The notes: generated by a model not told the origin, from the sequence alone. DNA of 64,000 nucleotides from Streptomyces lavendofoliae (GCF_014649735.1 NZ_BMTP01000004.1:372001-436000), one strand, 5' to 3'. Shown: positions 45,970 through 55,478, counted from the first letter of the stretch. Translations and numbers: made by a program.

Positions 45970-47301
45970 ATGGCCGACGCCGCGTCGCGGCTCACCACGC
46001 TTGCCGAGGATCTGCTGGGCGTTCCGCTGCCGGTCGCGATCCGCGCCTGGGACGGCAGCGAGGCGGGGCCGCCGGGAGCGCCCGTCCTCGTCGTCCGCAG
46101 CCGCCAGGCGCTGCGGCGGCTGCTGTGGAAACCGGGGGAGCTGGGACTCGCCCGCGCCTGGGTGGCGGGGGAGCTCGACGTGGAGGGCGACCTGTACGAG
46201 GCCCTCGACCGGCTCTCCGGCCTCGTCTGGGAGCGCGGCGACGGCACCGGGGGCACCGGGCGCGCCGCCCGTGCCGTACGCGCCGCCCGTGCCGTGCGCG
46301 ACCCCCGGCTCCGGGAGGCCGCCGGCGCCCTGATCCGCCTGACCGGACCCTTCCCGCCGCCCCGGCCGCCCGCCGAGGAGGTCAGACGCCGCACCGGTCC
46401 GCTGCACACCAAGCGGCGCGACAAGGAGGCCATCAGCCACCACTACGACGTCGGCAACGACTTCTACGAGCTGGTCCTTGGGCCGTCCATGGTCTACTCG
46501 TGCGCCTATTGGTCGCCCGGCGGCACCCTGGAGGAGGCGCAGACCGCCAAGCTGGACCTCATCTGCCGCAAGCTGGCCCTCCGGCCGGGCGACCGGCTGC
46601 TCGACGTGGGCTGCGGCTGGGGCTCGCTGGCCATCCACGCCGCCCGGGAGTACGGCGCCCGGGTCGTCGGCGTCACCCTCTCCGCCGAGCAGGCCGCCTA
46701 CGCCCGCAAGCGCGTCGCCGGCGAGGGCCTGACCGACCGGGTGGAGATCCGCGTCCAGGACTACCGGGACGTCGGGGACGGCCCGTACGACGCGATCGCG
46801 TCCGTCGGGATGGCCGAGCACGTCGGCCAGGTCCGCTACCGCGAGTACGCCGACGACCTGTACTCCCTGCTCCGGCCCGGCGGCCGGCTGCTGAACCACC
46901 AGATCTCCCGCCGCCCGGAGAAGAACGAGGCGGCGTACCGCGTCGACGACTTCATCGACCGGTACGTCTTCCCCGACGGCGAACTCGCCCCCGTCGGCCG
47001 GACCACCACCGCCCTGGAGGAGGCCGGCTTCGAGGTGCGCGACGTCGAGGCGATCCGCGAGCACTACGCCCTCACCCTGCGGCAGTGGGTGGCCAACCTG
47101 GAGGCCCGCCTCCCCGAGGCGGAACGGCTCACCTCACCGGGCCGGGCCCGCGTCTGGCGCCTCTACATGGCCGCCTCCGCCGTCTCCTTCGAACGCAACC
47201 GCATCGGCGTCAACCAGATCCTCGCCGTGCGCACGCCCGACGGCGGGGCCTCCGGCCTGCCGCTGCGGCCCCGGGCCTGGACCGAGCGCCCGGACCGCTG
47301 A
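45970..47301 (+). CDS. Cyclopropane-fatty-acyl-phospholipid synthase family methyltransferase
   Basis: 443 residues. The N-terminal lipid-binding part (1-140) includes ELGLARAWVAGELDVEGDLYEAL. The catalytic core has AISHHYDVGNDFYELVLGPSMVYSCAYW and SAM motif LLDVGCGWGSLAIHAAREYGARVVGVTLS. Also present are YDAIASVGMAEHVG and the C-terminal ERNRIGVNQILAV. It transfers a methyl or methylene group from SAM to an unsaturated acyl chain of membrane lipids, giving a cyclopropane or methyl branch. ATG 45970 lies 8 bp after GGAGGTG. It is convergent with the ABC exporter genes across a hairpin. Confidence 0.92.
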   Translation: MADAASRLTTLAEDLLGVPLPVAIRAWDGSEAGPPGAPVLVVRSRQALRRLLWKPGELGLARAWVAGELDVEGDLYEALDRLSGLVWERGDGTGGTGRAARAVRAARAVRDPRLREAAGALIRLTGPFPPPRPPAEEVRRRTGPLHTKRRDKEAISHHYDVGNDFYELVLGPSMVYSCAYWSPGGTLEEAQTAKLDLICRKLALRPGDRLLDVGCGWGSLAIHAAREYGARVVGVTLSAEQAAYARKRVAGEGLTDRVEIRVQDYRDVGDGPYDAIASVGMAEHVGQVRYREYADDLYSLLRPGGRLLNHQISRRPEKNEAAYRVDDFIDRYVFPDGELAPVGRTTTALEEAGFEVRDVEAIREHYALTLRQWVANLEARLPEAERLTSPGRARVWRLYMAASAVSFERNRIGVNQILAVRTPDGGASGLPLRPRAWTERPDR

Positions 47302-47308
47302 CACGCCG

Positions 47309-47341
47309 AGGGCCGGGCCCCCGTCACGGGGACCCGGCCCT
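47309..47341. terminator. Bidirectional hairpin between cfa-like gene and ABC permease
   Basis: AGGGCCGGG (47309-47317) pairs with CCCGGCCCT (47333-47341), extended by CCCCG/CGGGG inside. It lies in the 53-bp convergent gap. Confidence 0.8.
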
Positions 47342-47354
47342 GTCCTCGCCGGGG

Positions 47355-49880
47355 CTACTCGGCCTTGATGGCGTTCAGCATGTTCAGCCTCGCCGCGCTG
47401 CGGGCCGGCCACATCGCGGCCAGGACGCCCACCAGGGCGGCCAGGAGCAGGAAGATCCCGATCCGGTCCCAGGGGATGACCAGCGCGTAGCCCGGCAGGC
47501 TCGACTTGATGGTCTGGCCGATCGCCCAGCCCAGGAACGAGCCGAGGCCGATGCCGACCACCGCGCCGAAGACCGAGATCACCACGGCCTCCAGCCGCAC
47601 CATGCGCTTCACCCGGCGTCGGTCCAGGCCGATCGCCCGCAGCATGCCGATCTCCTGCTGCCGCTCGAAGACCGACATGGCCAGCGTGTTGACGACGCCC
47701 AGCACCGCGATGATCAGGGCCATCGCCAGCAGGCCGTACATGATGTTCAGCAACATGTTGATCATGCCGCCGAACTCGTCGCGGATGTCCTGCTTGTCCA
47801 TCACGCTGATCGCCGGGTTGTCGCCCAGGGCGCTGACCAGTGCCTTCTCGTTAGCCGCGGTCTCGCCGCCGTCCATCTTCACGAAGATCTGCGGGATGAA
47901 CGGCTTCACCTCGTGCGGGGCGACGACCTTGGTGTCCACCAGCACGGGGGACAGGAACTCGGTGTCCTTGTAGACCGCGCCGAGGGTCAGCCGGCCCTTC
48001 TTCTCGTCGGAGAACGTGACCGGCAGGGTGTCGCCGACCTTCCAGCCCTGCTTGCCGGCCGTCTTCTCGGCGACCGCCATCCGGCCCTCGCCCAGCGAGG
48101 CCAGCGAGCCGTCGACCACCTCGACGTTCAGCACCCGCTCGACGTCGCCGGGCGTGATGGCCGAGGCGGACACCCACTCGCCGTCGATCTCGAAGGAGGC
48201 GGCCTGCTGCGGCGACACCGCCGTGGCGCCCGGCGCCTTCTCCAGAGCGGTCAGCGCGGACCGGTCGAGGTCGCCGCCGCTCGCCATGACGACCATGTAG
48301 TCGGCCTTGATCTGGTCCGTGGTCATCTTGTCCAGCGCCGCGCCGACCGTGACGCCCAGCACCGACAGCCCGGTCACCAGCGTGAGGCCGATCGCCAGCG
48401 CGGAGGCGGTGGCACCGGTGCGGCGCGGGTTGCGGACCGCGTTCTGGGCGGCCAGCTTGCCGGAGACACCGAAGGCGCGGACCATCAGGGGCCGTACGAG
48501 GGCGATGACCGGACGGGACAGCAGCGGGATCAGCACGATCACGCCGATCAGCGCCAGGAACGCCCCGCCGGCGATGGTCCACCGGCCGTCGGAGCCGGTC
48601 GAGGCACCCACCACGATCAGGGCGGCGCCCACGGCGGTGATGACGGCGCCGATGGAGTTGCGCACCACCAGCGACTTGGTGGTCGCGATCGCGTGGACGC
48701 TGCTCATCGCGGCGACCGGCGGGATCCGGGCGGCGCGGCGGCCGGGCAGCCAGGCGGCGAGCATCGTGATCAGCACGCCCACGCCCAGGGCGGCGATCAG
48801 CGGCGTCGTACCGATGACGAGCGCCCCCTCGGGCACCTTCATACCGAACGCGGCCATCCCGGAGCGCAGGCCGGCGGCCAGCCCGATGCCGAGGGCGAAA
48901 CCGACCACGGAGGCGACCAGGCCGACCACACCGGCCTCCGCGAGCACCGAGCGGGTGATCTGCTTGCGGGAGGCACCGACGGCGCGCATCAGCGCCAGTT
49001 CCTTGGTGCGCTGGGCGACCAGCATGGTGAAGGTGTTGGAGATCAGGAACACGCCGACGAAGAGCGCGATGCCGGCGAAGCCCAGCAGCATCTGGTTGAG
49101 ACCGCTCAGCCCCTCCTCGATCGCCTTCGCCTGCTCGTCGGCGAGCGCGGCACCCGTCTGCGCCGTGGCGCTCTCCGGTACCAGCGGCTGTACGGCGGCC
49201 AGGATGCGGTCGTCGTCGGCACCCGGCGCGGCGGTGACGGTGAGGTTCGTGAAATAGCCGGGCTGCAGGTAGAGCGCCTGTGCGACGGGGGTGTCGAAGA
49301 GCACCAGGCTGCCGCCCGCGTTGACGGCGCCGTCGTCGGTGGTGAAGACACCGGCGAGCGTGTACTCCTTGACCGGCCCGTTCGTGGCCACCCGGACCCG
49401 CTCGCCGACCTGGTACCCACCCTCGGCGGCGGTGTCCTTGTCGAGCGCGATCTGGTCGTCCCGGACCGGGCCGGTGCCCTGGACGAAGTCGTAGGCGGTG
49501 TCCTTGCCGCCCTTGCCGGGGGAGAAGTTCGACCCCTTGTTGGACCAGCCGGCGCCGATCAGCTTGCCGTCGGGGCCGGCGACCCCGGCGAAGCCGTCGA
49601 CCCGCCCGGTGACGGAGGCGACCCCGTCGAGCCCGGCGATCCGGTCGAGGGTCTTCTGGGAGAGCCCGGCCTGCTGGGCGTCGTTCTGGTCGGCGTACGT
49701 GGTGACGGCGACGGCGACGTCGTCGTAGCTCTTGGCGGACTGGTTGCGGAAGGCGCTGGACAGGGTGTCGGTGAAGACCAGGGTGCCGGAGACGAAGGCG
49801 ACGCCGAGCATGACGGCGAGGACGGTCATCAGCAGCCTGGCCTTGTGCGCGAGCACGTTGCGCAAGGCGGTTCGGAACAT
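47355..49880 (-). CDS. ABC transporter permease (FtsX/MacB type)
   Basis: 841 residues. The N-terminal helix MFRTALRNVLAHKARLLMTVLAVMLGVAFVSGTLVF is followed by a long extracytoplasmic MacB-like core (about 45-245). A first FtsX permease block of helices (about 250-400) follows, then a short middle helix pair, a second extracytoplasmic domain (about 510-710) and a final FtsX block ending MLNAIKAE. Such exporters use mechanotransmission to move lipids, peptides or antibiotics, and the substrate is unknown. ATG 49880 is chosen over an open extension because the family begins MFRTA. It is co-transcribed 94 bp after its ATPase. Confidence 0.93.
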   Translation of the reverse strand: MFRTALRNVLAHKARLLMTVLAVMLGVAFVSGTLVFTDTLSSAFRNQSAKSYDDVAVAVTTYADQNDAQQAGLSQKTLDRIAGLDGVASVTGRVDGFAGVAGPDGKLIGAGWSNKGSNFSPGKGGKDTAYDFVQGTGPVRDDQIALDKDTAAEGGYQVGERVRVATNGPVKEYTLAGVFTTDDGAVNAGGSLVLFDTPVAQALYLQPGYFTNLTVTAAPGADDDRILAAVQPLVPESATAQTGAALADEQAKAIEEGLSGLNQMLLGFAGIALFVGVFLISNTFTMLVAQRTKELALMRAVGASRKQITRSVLAEAGVVGLVASVVGFALGIGLAAGLRSGMAAFGMKVPEGALVIGTTPLIAALGVGVLITMLAAWLPGRRAARIPPVAAMSSVHAIATTKSLVVRNSIGAVITAVGAALIVVGASTGSDGRWTIAGGAFLALIGVIVLIPLLSRPVIALVRPLMVRAFGVSGKLAAQNAVRNPRRTGATASALAIGLTLVTGLSVLGVTVGAALDKMTTDQIKADYMVVMASGGDLDRSALTALEKAPGATAVSPQQAASFEIDGEWVSASAITPGDVERVLNVEVVDGSLASLGEGRMAVAEKTAGKQGWKVGDTLPVTFSDEKKGRLTLGAVYKDTEFLSPVLVDTKVVAPHEVKPFIPQIFVKMDGGETAANEKALVSALGDNPAISVMDKQDIRDEFGGMINMLLNIMYGLLAMALIIAVLGVVNTLAMSVFERQQEIGMLRAIGLDRRRVKRMVRLEAVVISVFGAVVGIGLGSFLGWAIGQTIKSSLPGYALVIPWDRIGIFLLLAALVGVLAAMWPARSAARLNMLNAIKAE

Positions 49881-49974
49881 GAGGTGTGAGTCCTGGGGTG
49901 AAGAGGGATCGGCGAGGGCCGGAGCGCGGCCGGGGTCGGACCGGGGAGTCGTGGGGCTCACGCCCCGGCGGGCG

Positions 49975-50745
49975 TCAGCTCGTGCGGCCCTTGGCGTCGA
50001 ACTCCTTCATGCGGTCGAGCACGCCGTCCGCGGTGGGGTGCAGCATCTCGTCGACGATCCGGCCGTCCGCGAGGAAGATCACGCGGTCGGCGTAGGAGGC
50101 GGCCACCGGGTCGTGGGTGACCATCACGACGGTCTGGCCCAGTTCGCGCACCGAGTTGCGCAGGAAGCCCAGGACCTCGGCGCCGGAGCGGGAGTCGAGG
50201 TTTCCGGTCGGCTCGTCACCGAAGATGATCTCCGGGCGGGAGGCCAGCGCGCGGGCGACGGCCACGCGCTGCTGCTGGCCGCCGGAGAGCTGGGCGGGCC
50301 GGTGGCTCAGCCGGCCGGACAGGCCCACCATGTCGATGACCTTGCTCACCCACTCCTTGTCGGGCTTGCGGCCCGCGATGTCCATGGGGAGCGTGATGTT
50401 CTCCTGCGCGGTCAGCGTGGGCAGCAGGTTGAACGCCTGGAATATGAAGCCGATCTTGTCGCGGCGCAGCTGGGTGAGCTGCTTGTCCTTGAGGGAGCCC
50501 AGCTCGGTGTCACCGATGCGGACCGATCCGCCGCTGAAGGTGTCGAGCCCGGCGACGCAGTGCATCAGCGTCGACTTGCCGGAGCCCGAGGGGCCCATGA
50601 TCGCGGTGAACTCGCCCTGGTGGAAGTCCACGGTGACCCGGTCCAGGGCGACCACCTGGGTCTCGCCCTGTCCGTAGACCTTGGACAGATCCGTGGCGCG
50701 GGCGGCTACCGCGGTGGCGCGGTAAGCGGTGGGGGTCGTGGTCAC
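49975..50745 (-). CDS. ABC transporter ATP-binding protein (LolD/MacB type)
   Basis: 256 residues. It has Walker A GPSGSGKST, the Q-loop IFQAFNLLPTLTAQENI, the signature LSGGQQQRVAVARAL, Walker B IIFGDEPTGNLD, and the H-loop VVMVTHDP. It powers the FtsX-type permease encoded immediately downstream. GTG 50745 is used (VTTTPTAYRATAVAARATDL), with AGGAG about 9 bp upstream. The open frame extends 20 codons beyond this without support. Confidence 0.95.
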   Translation of the reverse strand: MTTTPTAYRATAVAARATDLSKVYGQGETQVVALDRVTVDFHQGEFTAIMGPSGSGKSTLMHCVAGLDTFSGGSVRIGDTELGSLKDKQLTQLRRDKIGFIFQAFNLLPTLTAQENITLPMDIAGRKPDKEWVSKVIDMVGLSGRLSHRPAQLSGGQQQRVAVARALASRPEIIFGDEPTGNLDSRSGAEVLGFLRNSVRELGQTVVMVTHDPVAASYADRVIFLADGRIVDEMLHPTADGVLDRMKEFDAKGRTS

Positions 50746-51127
50746 GAGGAGGGCTCCTGTCGAGGACTGTTCTGCGAGGACCCCTCCATCGTCCTGGCCC
50801 GCCACCCCGCCGGGCGTCCGTCCGGGTGCCCGTTCCCGGGGCCCCCTGGAGTCGGACCGGGGAGCGCGCGACTCCTCCTGAGGTATGACGGGATCCCTGA
50901 CTCCCGCCCCGATTCACCGACCGGGTGACACCGGGCGACGACTTTCCGTCATTCCTTTGCGTACGTTTTTGCGGCCGCGATCCCCGGCAGTCTGCTGGGC
51001 AACGCCGCCCACCAGCGCTGACGCACCCTCAGACGTCAATAAAATAAGACAACATCGGGCCACCGTTCCGCTGTTCGGGGGACGCGCCCCGATAGGCTCA
51101 TGTGCCAACGCGGAGCCGCGGGGTAAC
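50746..51127 (+). promoter_or_regulatory. Upstream region of the tRNA-Leu(UAA) gene
   Basis: 382 bp without a protein gene. TAGGCT (51094-51099) is a good -10 candidate, 28 bp before the mature tRNA 5' end; its -35 is weak (GCTGTT at 17 bp). An AT-rich stretch, aataaaataagacaacat near 51040, stands out against the GC-rich background. ABC-operon promoter elements probably occupy the left part. Confidence 0.45.
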
Positions 51128-51209
51128 GCCCGGATGGTGGAATGCAGACACGGCGAGCTTAAACCTCGCTGGCCTTCGGGCCGTACCGGTTCGAGTCCGG
51201 TTCCGGGCA
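51128..51209 (+). tRNA. bldA: tRNA-Leu (anticodon TAA), bldA
   Basis: An 82-nt class II tRNA. The acceptor stem GCCCGGA (51128-51134) pairs with TCCGGGC (51202-51208), with discriminator A 51209. The anticodon stem GCGAG/CTCGC holds loop CTTAAAC, giving anticodon TAA at 51160-51162. The long variable arm is GGCC-TTCG-GGCC, and the T loop is TTCGAGT. CCA is not encoded. It reads the rare codon UUA; in Streptomyces this tRNA is BldA, which gates translation of TTA-containing developmental and antibiotic-regulator genes. Confidence 0.96.
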
Positions 51210-51381
51210 CTCCCGACCCCCATCACGGGAGCGGTCCCACAAAAAACCGGACGACCGGCAGGAATCAGCCACAGCACCAGTGTGACCGGAGGGAAAGATC
51301 CTCCCCGAGCACTAGGGTGTTTCTTTTGCTCGCCCATTACTCTTGTTCCAAGGCCGCGCACGGCGGCCACGGAGGAGTGAG

Positions 51382-52260
51382 ATGAGGAGCAGCAACCCGG
51401 TCTTCTCGCGACGGGGGTTCAGCCGCGACAACGGCTATGCGGGCTTCAACGCGCAGCAGCCGCAGGCCGGGGGCCCCGCCGCTGGAACCACCCCGTACGC
51501 GACGAACCCGTACGCGACCAACCCGTACGCCCAGGACGCGCAGCTCGGCGCGCCCACCCAGGCGCCGGTGCGCTCGGGTGCGATGACCATCGACGACGTG
51601 GTGTCCCGCACCGCGATCACGCTCGGTACGGTCTTCGTCACCGCCACGCTCGCCTGGTTCCTGATGCCGGTCGACCCGGCGAACATCAACACGTCGTACG
51701 GCATCGGCATCGGCGCGGCCCTCGTGGCCTTCGTCTTCGCCATGATCCAGTCCTTCAAGCGCAAGGCGTCCCCGGCGCTGATCCTGCTGTACGCGGCGTT
51801 CGAGGGCGTCTTCCTCGGCGTGATCTCCAGCGCCGTCTCGACGTACGTCTCTCCAGGCGTCGTCCCGCAGGCGGTGCTGGGCACCATGGCGGTCTTCGCC
51901 GGTGTGCTGATCGCCTACAAGATGCGCTGGATCCGCGTCACCCGCCGTTTCTACGGCTTCGTGATGGCGGCGGCGCTGGGCTTCATCCTGCTGATGGCGG
52001 TGAACGCGCTGTTCGCCCTGTTCGGCGGCGGTGACGGCCTCGGCTTCCGCAGCGGCGGCCTCGGCATCATGTTCGGTGTCATCGGCATCATCCTCGGCGC
52101 GTGCTTCCTGGCCCTGGACTTCAAGCAGGTCGAGGACGGCATCGCCTACGGCGCTCCGCGCGAGGAGTCATGGCTGGCGGCCTTCGGCCTCACCATGACG
52201 CTGGTGTGGATCTACCTGGAGTTCCTGCGGCTGCTGTCGATCCTCCAGGGCGACGACTGA
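51382..52260 (+). CDS. Bax inhibitor-1/YccA family membrane protein
   Basis: 292 residues. A cytoplasmic N-terminus with TNPYATNPYA repeats (about 1-65) is followed by seven hydrophobic helices (about 75-290). Family-type segments include SRTAITLGTVFVTATLAWFL, LLYAAFEGVFLGVIS and LGACFLALDFKQVEDGI, with a conserved Asp in the last helices (YGAPREESWLAAFGLTMTLVWIYLEFLRLL). BI-1 members form pH-sensitive calcium leaks in some bacteria; the role here is unknown. ATG 51382 follows GGAGGAG by 4 bp. Confidence 0.92.
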   Translation: MRSSNPVFSRRGFSRDNGYAGFNAQQPQAGGPAAGTTPYATNPYATNPYAQDAQLGAPTQAPVRSGAMTIDDVVSRTAITLGTVFVTATLAWFLMPVDPANINTSYGIGIGAALVAFVFAMIQSFKRKASPALILLYAAFEGVFLGVISSAVSTYVSPGVVPQAVLGTMAVFAGVLIAYKMRWIRVTRRFYGFVMAAALGFILLMAVNALFALFGGGDGLGFRSGGLGIMFGVIGIILGACFLALDFKQVEDGIAYGAPREESWLAAFGLTMTLVWIYLEFLRLLSILQGDD

Positions 52261-52298
52261 CCCGGACCCCGGCCGTGAGCACACGGCCGTGACCGTAC

Positions 52299-52334
52299 GA
52301 AGGGCCCGTCCGGCGACCGCCGGGCGGGCCCTTC
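52299..52334. terminator. Bidirectional terminator after the BI-1 gene
   Basis: GAAGGGCCCG (52299-52308) pairs with CGGGCCCTTC (52325-52334), extended by CCGG pairing inside. It lies between convergent genes. Confidence 0.85.
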
Positions 52335-52352
52335 GGCGTGACCGGCCGGTGG

Positions 52353-52583
52353 TCAGAGCAGCTTGCGGGCGGCCCGCCGCAGGTCGTACTCGTGGATGAT
52401 CGCCTTGGCGTGTCCGTAGCTGAGGTCGTGCTCGCCCCGGAGCCAGCTGACCTTCTCCTCGAAACGGACGAGGGAGGGGCCTTCCTCGACGGTGCGGAGC
52501 CACTCGGACACTTGCCTGCCCGTGCAGTGGGGAATGCGGGAGAGCAGATTTCGATGGGTCTCTTCGGAGAAGACTTGGGACAT
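52353..52583 (-). CDS. Small DUF4287-type protein
   Basis: 76 residues: MSQVFSEETHRNLLSRIPHCTGRQVSEWLRTVEEGPS, then VSWLRGEHDLSYGHAKAIIHEYDLRRAARKLL. The HRNLLSRIPxxTGRxxxEWL and WLRxEHxLxxGHAKAI patterns fit DUF4287. It is helical and soluble with no known activity. ATG 52583 follows GGAGG by 6 bp. It is monocistronic between a terminator and a divergent gene. Confidence 0.82.
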   Translation of the reverse strand: MSQVFSEETHRNLLSRIPHCTGRQVSEWLRTVEEGPSLVRFEEKVSWLRGEHDLSYGHAKAIIHEYDLRRAARKLL

Positions 52584-52682
52584 CGGCGCCTCCGGACGCT
52601 TCGCGCGTGTGCTCCTTCCCGTCACCGTGCCCGAGCGGGCGCCCGTTGGCAACAGTCCCGCCCCGGCGCATAGGGTCGCGGC

Positions 52683-53015
52683 GTGCTCGATACGACAGAA
52701 CTGACCGCCGCCGTCGACCGCCTCGCCGACCGGCTGCGGGCCGCGCCGCAGAGTCGGCTGCAACGGGGAGCGGCAGCCGCGGGACTGGCCCTGGCCAGGG
52801 AACTGGCGGTGCGGGCGCAGCGGCTGGAGGCACCGGACGCGCCGCCCCGGACCATGCCGGACGCCGGGGTGTTCGCGGTCGCGGACCAGCTCGTGGTCGC
52901 CGGCAACGACCTGGCCGAGATCCTGCGGACGGCCCCGGCCGGCCCCGCGTTCCGGCGGGAGCTGGACGAGGCCGTGGCGGCGGTGCGGCGTACGGCGGCT
53001 ACAGCGACGCTATGA
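52683..53015 (+). CDS. Small helical protein of unknown function
   Basis: 110 residues from GTG 52683 (VLDTTELTAAVDRLADRLRAAPQSRLQRGAAAAGLALARELAVRAQRLE). It is Ala/Arg/Leu-rich and predicted all-helical, with no recognised domain. The start is supported by position only; the ribosome site is weak. Its 3' end overlaps the convergent gene by 17 bp. Confidence 0.65.
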   Translation: MLDTTELTAAVDRLADRLRAAPQSRLQRGAAAAGLALARELAVRAQRLEAPDAPPRTMPDAGVFAVADQLVVAGNDLAEILRTAPAGPAFRRELDEAVAAVRRTAATATL

Positions 53016-53904
53016 CGCGGTCCGCCAGGATGTAGACGTTCTCGGCGCCGGCGTGGCTGCCGCACGAGAAGGTCAGCGCGTACGCGCCGGAGACCCCCGA
53101 GCCGCCCAGCAGTACGGGCGTCTCGCCGTCGCGCAGGGCCTCCGCGAGGCGCTCGGCGGTCTCCCGGTGGCCGGGCGTCATGCACAGGGTCGTGCCGTCC
53201 GCGAAGACGTACACGTCCAGGGTGCCGAGGGGGCCGGGCCGTACGTCGGTGAGCGCCGTACCGGTCTCGGCGAGCTCCTCCAGACGGGCCACGGTGCGCT
53301 CGTGGTCGGTGACGACGGGCGTCTGGACCGGCACGAAGTCGGGGTGCGAGGGGTGCCGGCGGCGGGCTGCGGCCAGCTCCGGGGAGTCCTCGGGGAAGGC
53401 GTTGTCGGTGATGCCGGGCATGTCGGGCAGCTCGGCGAGCGAGTCGAGGGCGTCCAGCCCGTCGCCGTACTCGGCGTAGTCGGCGCCCGGCTCCAACGCG
53501 TCCAGCGCCTCCAGGCCCGCGAAGTCCGCCTGACGAGGCACGAAGAACGGCCCGTCCTCGCCGGGGTGGCCCACCGGGTGGCCGGGCAGGCCGCTCAGCC
53601 CGCCGAGCAGGCCCCCGGGGCCGTCGCCGGCGTCCCGCGCCTCCTGGGCCGCCCAGAAGGCCCGCGCCTCGGCCAGCTCGCGCTCCCGCTCCTCGGCGAG
53701 GGCTTCGGCGACCGCCGTGCGTATGTCCTCGGTGGTGCGGGCGTGGGGCACGGTCGGTGTGCGTTCGGCGGTGTTCACGGCGGCGAGCTCCGTGCGCAGC
53801 GCGGTGACCTGGCGGCGCAGCCCGTGGGCCGCGTGCAGGGCAGCGGCGCCCACGGCCGTGGCGGTGGCCGTGGTCAGCAGCAGGGCGAGAGACATGGCGC
53901 TCAC
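52999..53904 (-). CDS. Membrane-anchored protein of unknown function
   Basis: 301 residues. An N-terminal hydrophobic segment (SLALLLTTATATAVGAAALHAAHGL) is followed by a coiled-coil region (about 30-90), an acidic low-complexity linker (about 95-170) and a C-terminal globular domain. In that domain, TLDVYVFADGTTLCMTPGHRETAERLAEALRDGETPVLLGGSGVSGAYALTF suggests a small alpha/beta fold. I do not recognise the family. GTG 53904 has GGGAG 8 bp upstream; ATG 53895 is the alternative. Confidence 0.78.
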   Translation of the reverse strand: MSAMSLALLLTTATATAVGAAALHAAHGLRRQVTALRTELAAVNTAERTPTVPHARTTEDIRTAVAEALAEERERELAEARAFWAAQEARDAGDGPGGLLGGLSGLPGHPVGHPGEDGPFFVPRQADFAGLEALDALEPGADYAEYGDGLDALDSLAELPDMPGITDNAFPEDSPELAAARRRHPSHPDFVPVQTPVVTDHERTVARLEELAETGTALTDVRPGPLGTLDVYVFADGTTLCMTPGHRETAERLAEALRDGETPVLLGGSGVSGAYALTFSCGSHAGAENVYILADRVIASL

Positions 53905-54050
53905 TGACTTACTCCCGGTTTCAATCGATCCCCCGCACTTCCTACATCAGCTTGTCGTGCCTCCGCGCCCCCTGTCAGTGCATTACGTCACGAAATGGAC
54001 AGGTCTTTTGCCGCGTGGTTTTTCGCCATCCACGGCCTGACCTGCACAAA

Positions 54051-54093
54051 CGAATCTCCCCCAGGAGATAGGTCACATCCTGGGGGAGATTCG
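54051..54093. terminator. 16-bp perfect hairpin downstream of the thiolase gene
   Basis: CGAATCTCCCCCAGGA (54051-54066) pairs with TCCTGGGGGAGATTCG (54078-54093). It lies in the 353-bp gap between the thiolase stop (54258) and the start at 53904, and probably ends the leftward thiolase transcript. The rest of the gap shows no supportable gene. Confidence 0.75.
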
Positions 54094-54257
54094 GTCACGG
54101 CTGGGACGCGGAGCGGTTGAGCGGCACCCCGACGGGCCCGGCGCGGCTCAGCCGGCTCAGCTCGGCCGCGCGCTGTTCCCGGTCGCGCTGCGCTTCGCCA
54201 CCGCTGCGGGCAGGTGCCGTCCTCGTGCCTCGGACGACCCCTACCCTCCGCTCCGGC

Positions 54258-55478
54258 TCAGCTCAGCCGCTCGATGACCATGGCCATGCCCTGGCCGCCG
54301 CCCACGCACATGGTCTCCAGGCCGAACTGCTTGTCGTGGAACTGGAGGCTGTTGATCAGGGTGCCGGTGATGCGGGCGCCGGTCATGCCGAAGGGGTGGC
54401 CGACGGCGATGGCGCCACCGTTGACGTTCAGCTTCTCCAGCGGGATGTCCAGGTCGCGGTAGGACGGGATCACCTGGGCGGCGAACGCCTCGTTGATCTC
54501 CACCAGGTCGATGTCGCCGATGGTCAGCCCGGCGCGCCGCAGCGCCTGCTTGCTGGCCTCGACCGGGCCGTACCCCATGATCTCGGGCGACAGGCCCGAG
54601 ACGCCGGTGGACACGATCCGGGCGAGCGGGGTGAGACCCAGCTCCCGCGCCTTGGTGTCGCTCATGATGACCAGCGCCGCGGCGCCGTCGTTGAGCGGGC
54701 AGCAGTTGGCGGCGGTCACCATGCCGTCGGGGCGGAAGACCGGCTTCAGGCCCTGCACGCCCTCCAGTGTCACGCCCGCGCGCGGGCCGTCGTCCTTGGA
54801 GACGACGGTGCCGTCGGGGGTGGTGACCGGCGTGATCTCCCGCTCCCAGAAGCCGTTCTTGATGGCTTCCTCGGCGAGGTTCTGCGACCGGACGCCGAAC
54901 TCGTCCATGTCCTGACGGGTGACGCCCTTGAGCCGCGCCAGGTTCTCGGCCGTCTGGCCCATCGCGATGTACGCGTCGGGGATCTGGCCGTCCTCGCGCG
55001 GGTCGTGCCAGTCGGAGCCCTCCTGCTCGGCGCGGGCCGCGGTGCGGGCCTCCGCCTCGGCGAAGAGCGGGTTGTGGGTGTCGGGCAGGCCGTCGCTGGT
55101 GCCCTTCACCGAGCGGGAGACCATCTCGACGCCGGCCGAGATGAAGACGTCGCCCTCGCCCGCCTTGATGGCGTGCAGCGCCATGCGGGACGTCTGGAGC
55201 GACGAGGAGCAGTAGCGGGTGATGGTGCAGCCGGGCAGGTGGTCCATCCCCATCTGCACGGCGACGATACGGCCCAGGTTGTGCCCCTGCTCGCCGCCGG
55301 GCAGGCCGCAGCCGAGCATCAGGTCGTCGATGTCGCGCGGGTCGAGCTCGGGCACCTTCGCGAGCGCGGCCTGGATGATCGTGGCGGTCAGGTCGTCCGG
55401 CCGCAGGTCCTTCAGCGAGCCCTTGAAGGCCCGGCCGATGGGGGAGCGGGCGGCTGAGACGATCACGGCTTCGGGCAT
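54258..55478 (-). CDS. Acetyl-CoA C-acyltransferase (thiolase)
   Basis: 406 residues. All three catalytic positions are present: Cys 90 in [10 protein letters not shown], His 361 in [10 protein letters not shown] and Cys 391 in [17 protein letters not shown] and the N-terminal [15 protein letters not shown] also fit. It cleaves 3-ketoacyl-CoA in beta-oxidation or condenses acetyl-CoA; the sequence does not decide which. ATG 55478 follows GGAG by 6 bp. An imperfect palindrome about 100 bp upstream could be the operator of a fatty-acid-responsive TetR regulator. Confidence 0.94.
   Translation of the reverse strand: MPEAVIVSAARSPIGRAFKGSLKDLRPDDLTATIIQAALAKVPELDPRDIDDLMLGCGLPGGEQGHNLGRIVAVQMGMDHLPGCTITRYCSSSLQTSRMALHAIKAGEGDVFISAGVEMVSRSVKGTSDGLPDTHNPLFAEAEARTAARAEQEGSDWHDPREDGQIPDAYIAMGQTAENLARLKGVTRQDMDEFGVRSQNLAEEAIKNGFWEREITPVTTPDGTVVSKDDGPRAGVTLEGVQGLKPVFRPDGMVTAANCCPLNDGAAALVIMSDTKARELGLTPLARIVSTGVSGLSPEIMGYGPVEASKQALRRAGLTIGDIDLVEINEAFAAQVIPSYRDLDIPLEKLNVNGGAIAVGHPFGMTGARITGTLINSLQFHDKQFGLETMCVGGGQGMAMVIERLS

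Noticed and set aside
45714..49889. 1391-residue open frame on the plus strand
   Set aside because: Antisense or out of frame to the cfa-like gene and the ABC permease; composition (Arg/His/Gly-rich) is typical of a GC-rich shadow.
54094..54257. Possible short leftward coding tail ending in NRSASQP before the hairpin
   Set aside because: One frame reads plausibly for about 40 codons, but no start codon exists in that frame after the thiolase stop. It is left as non-coding.
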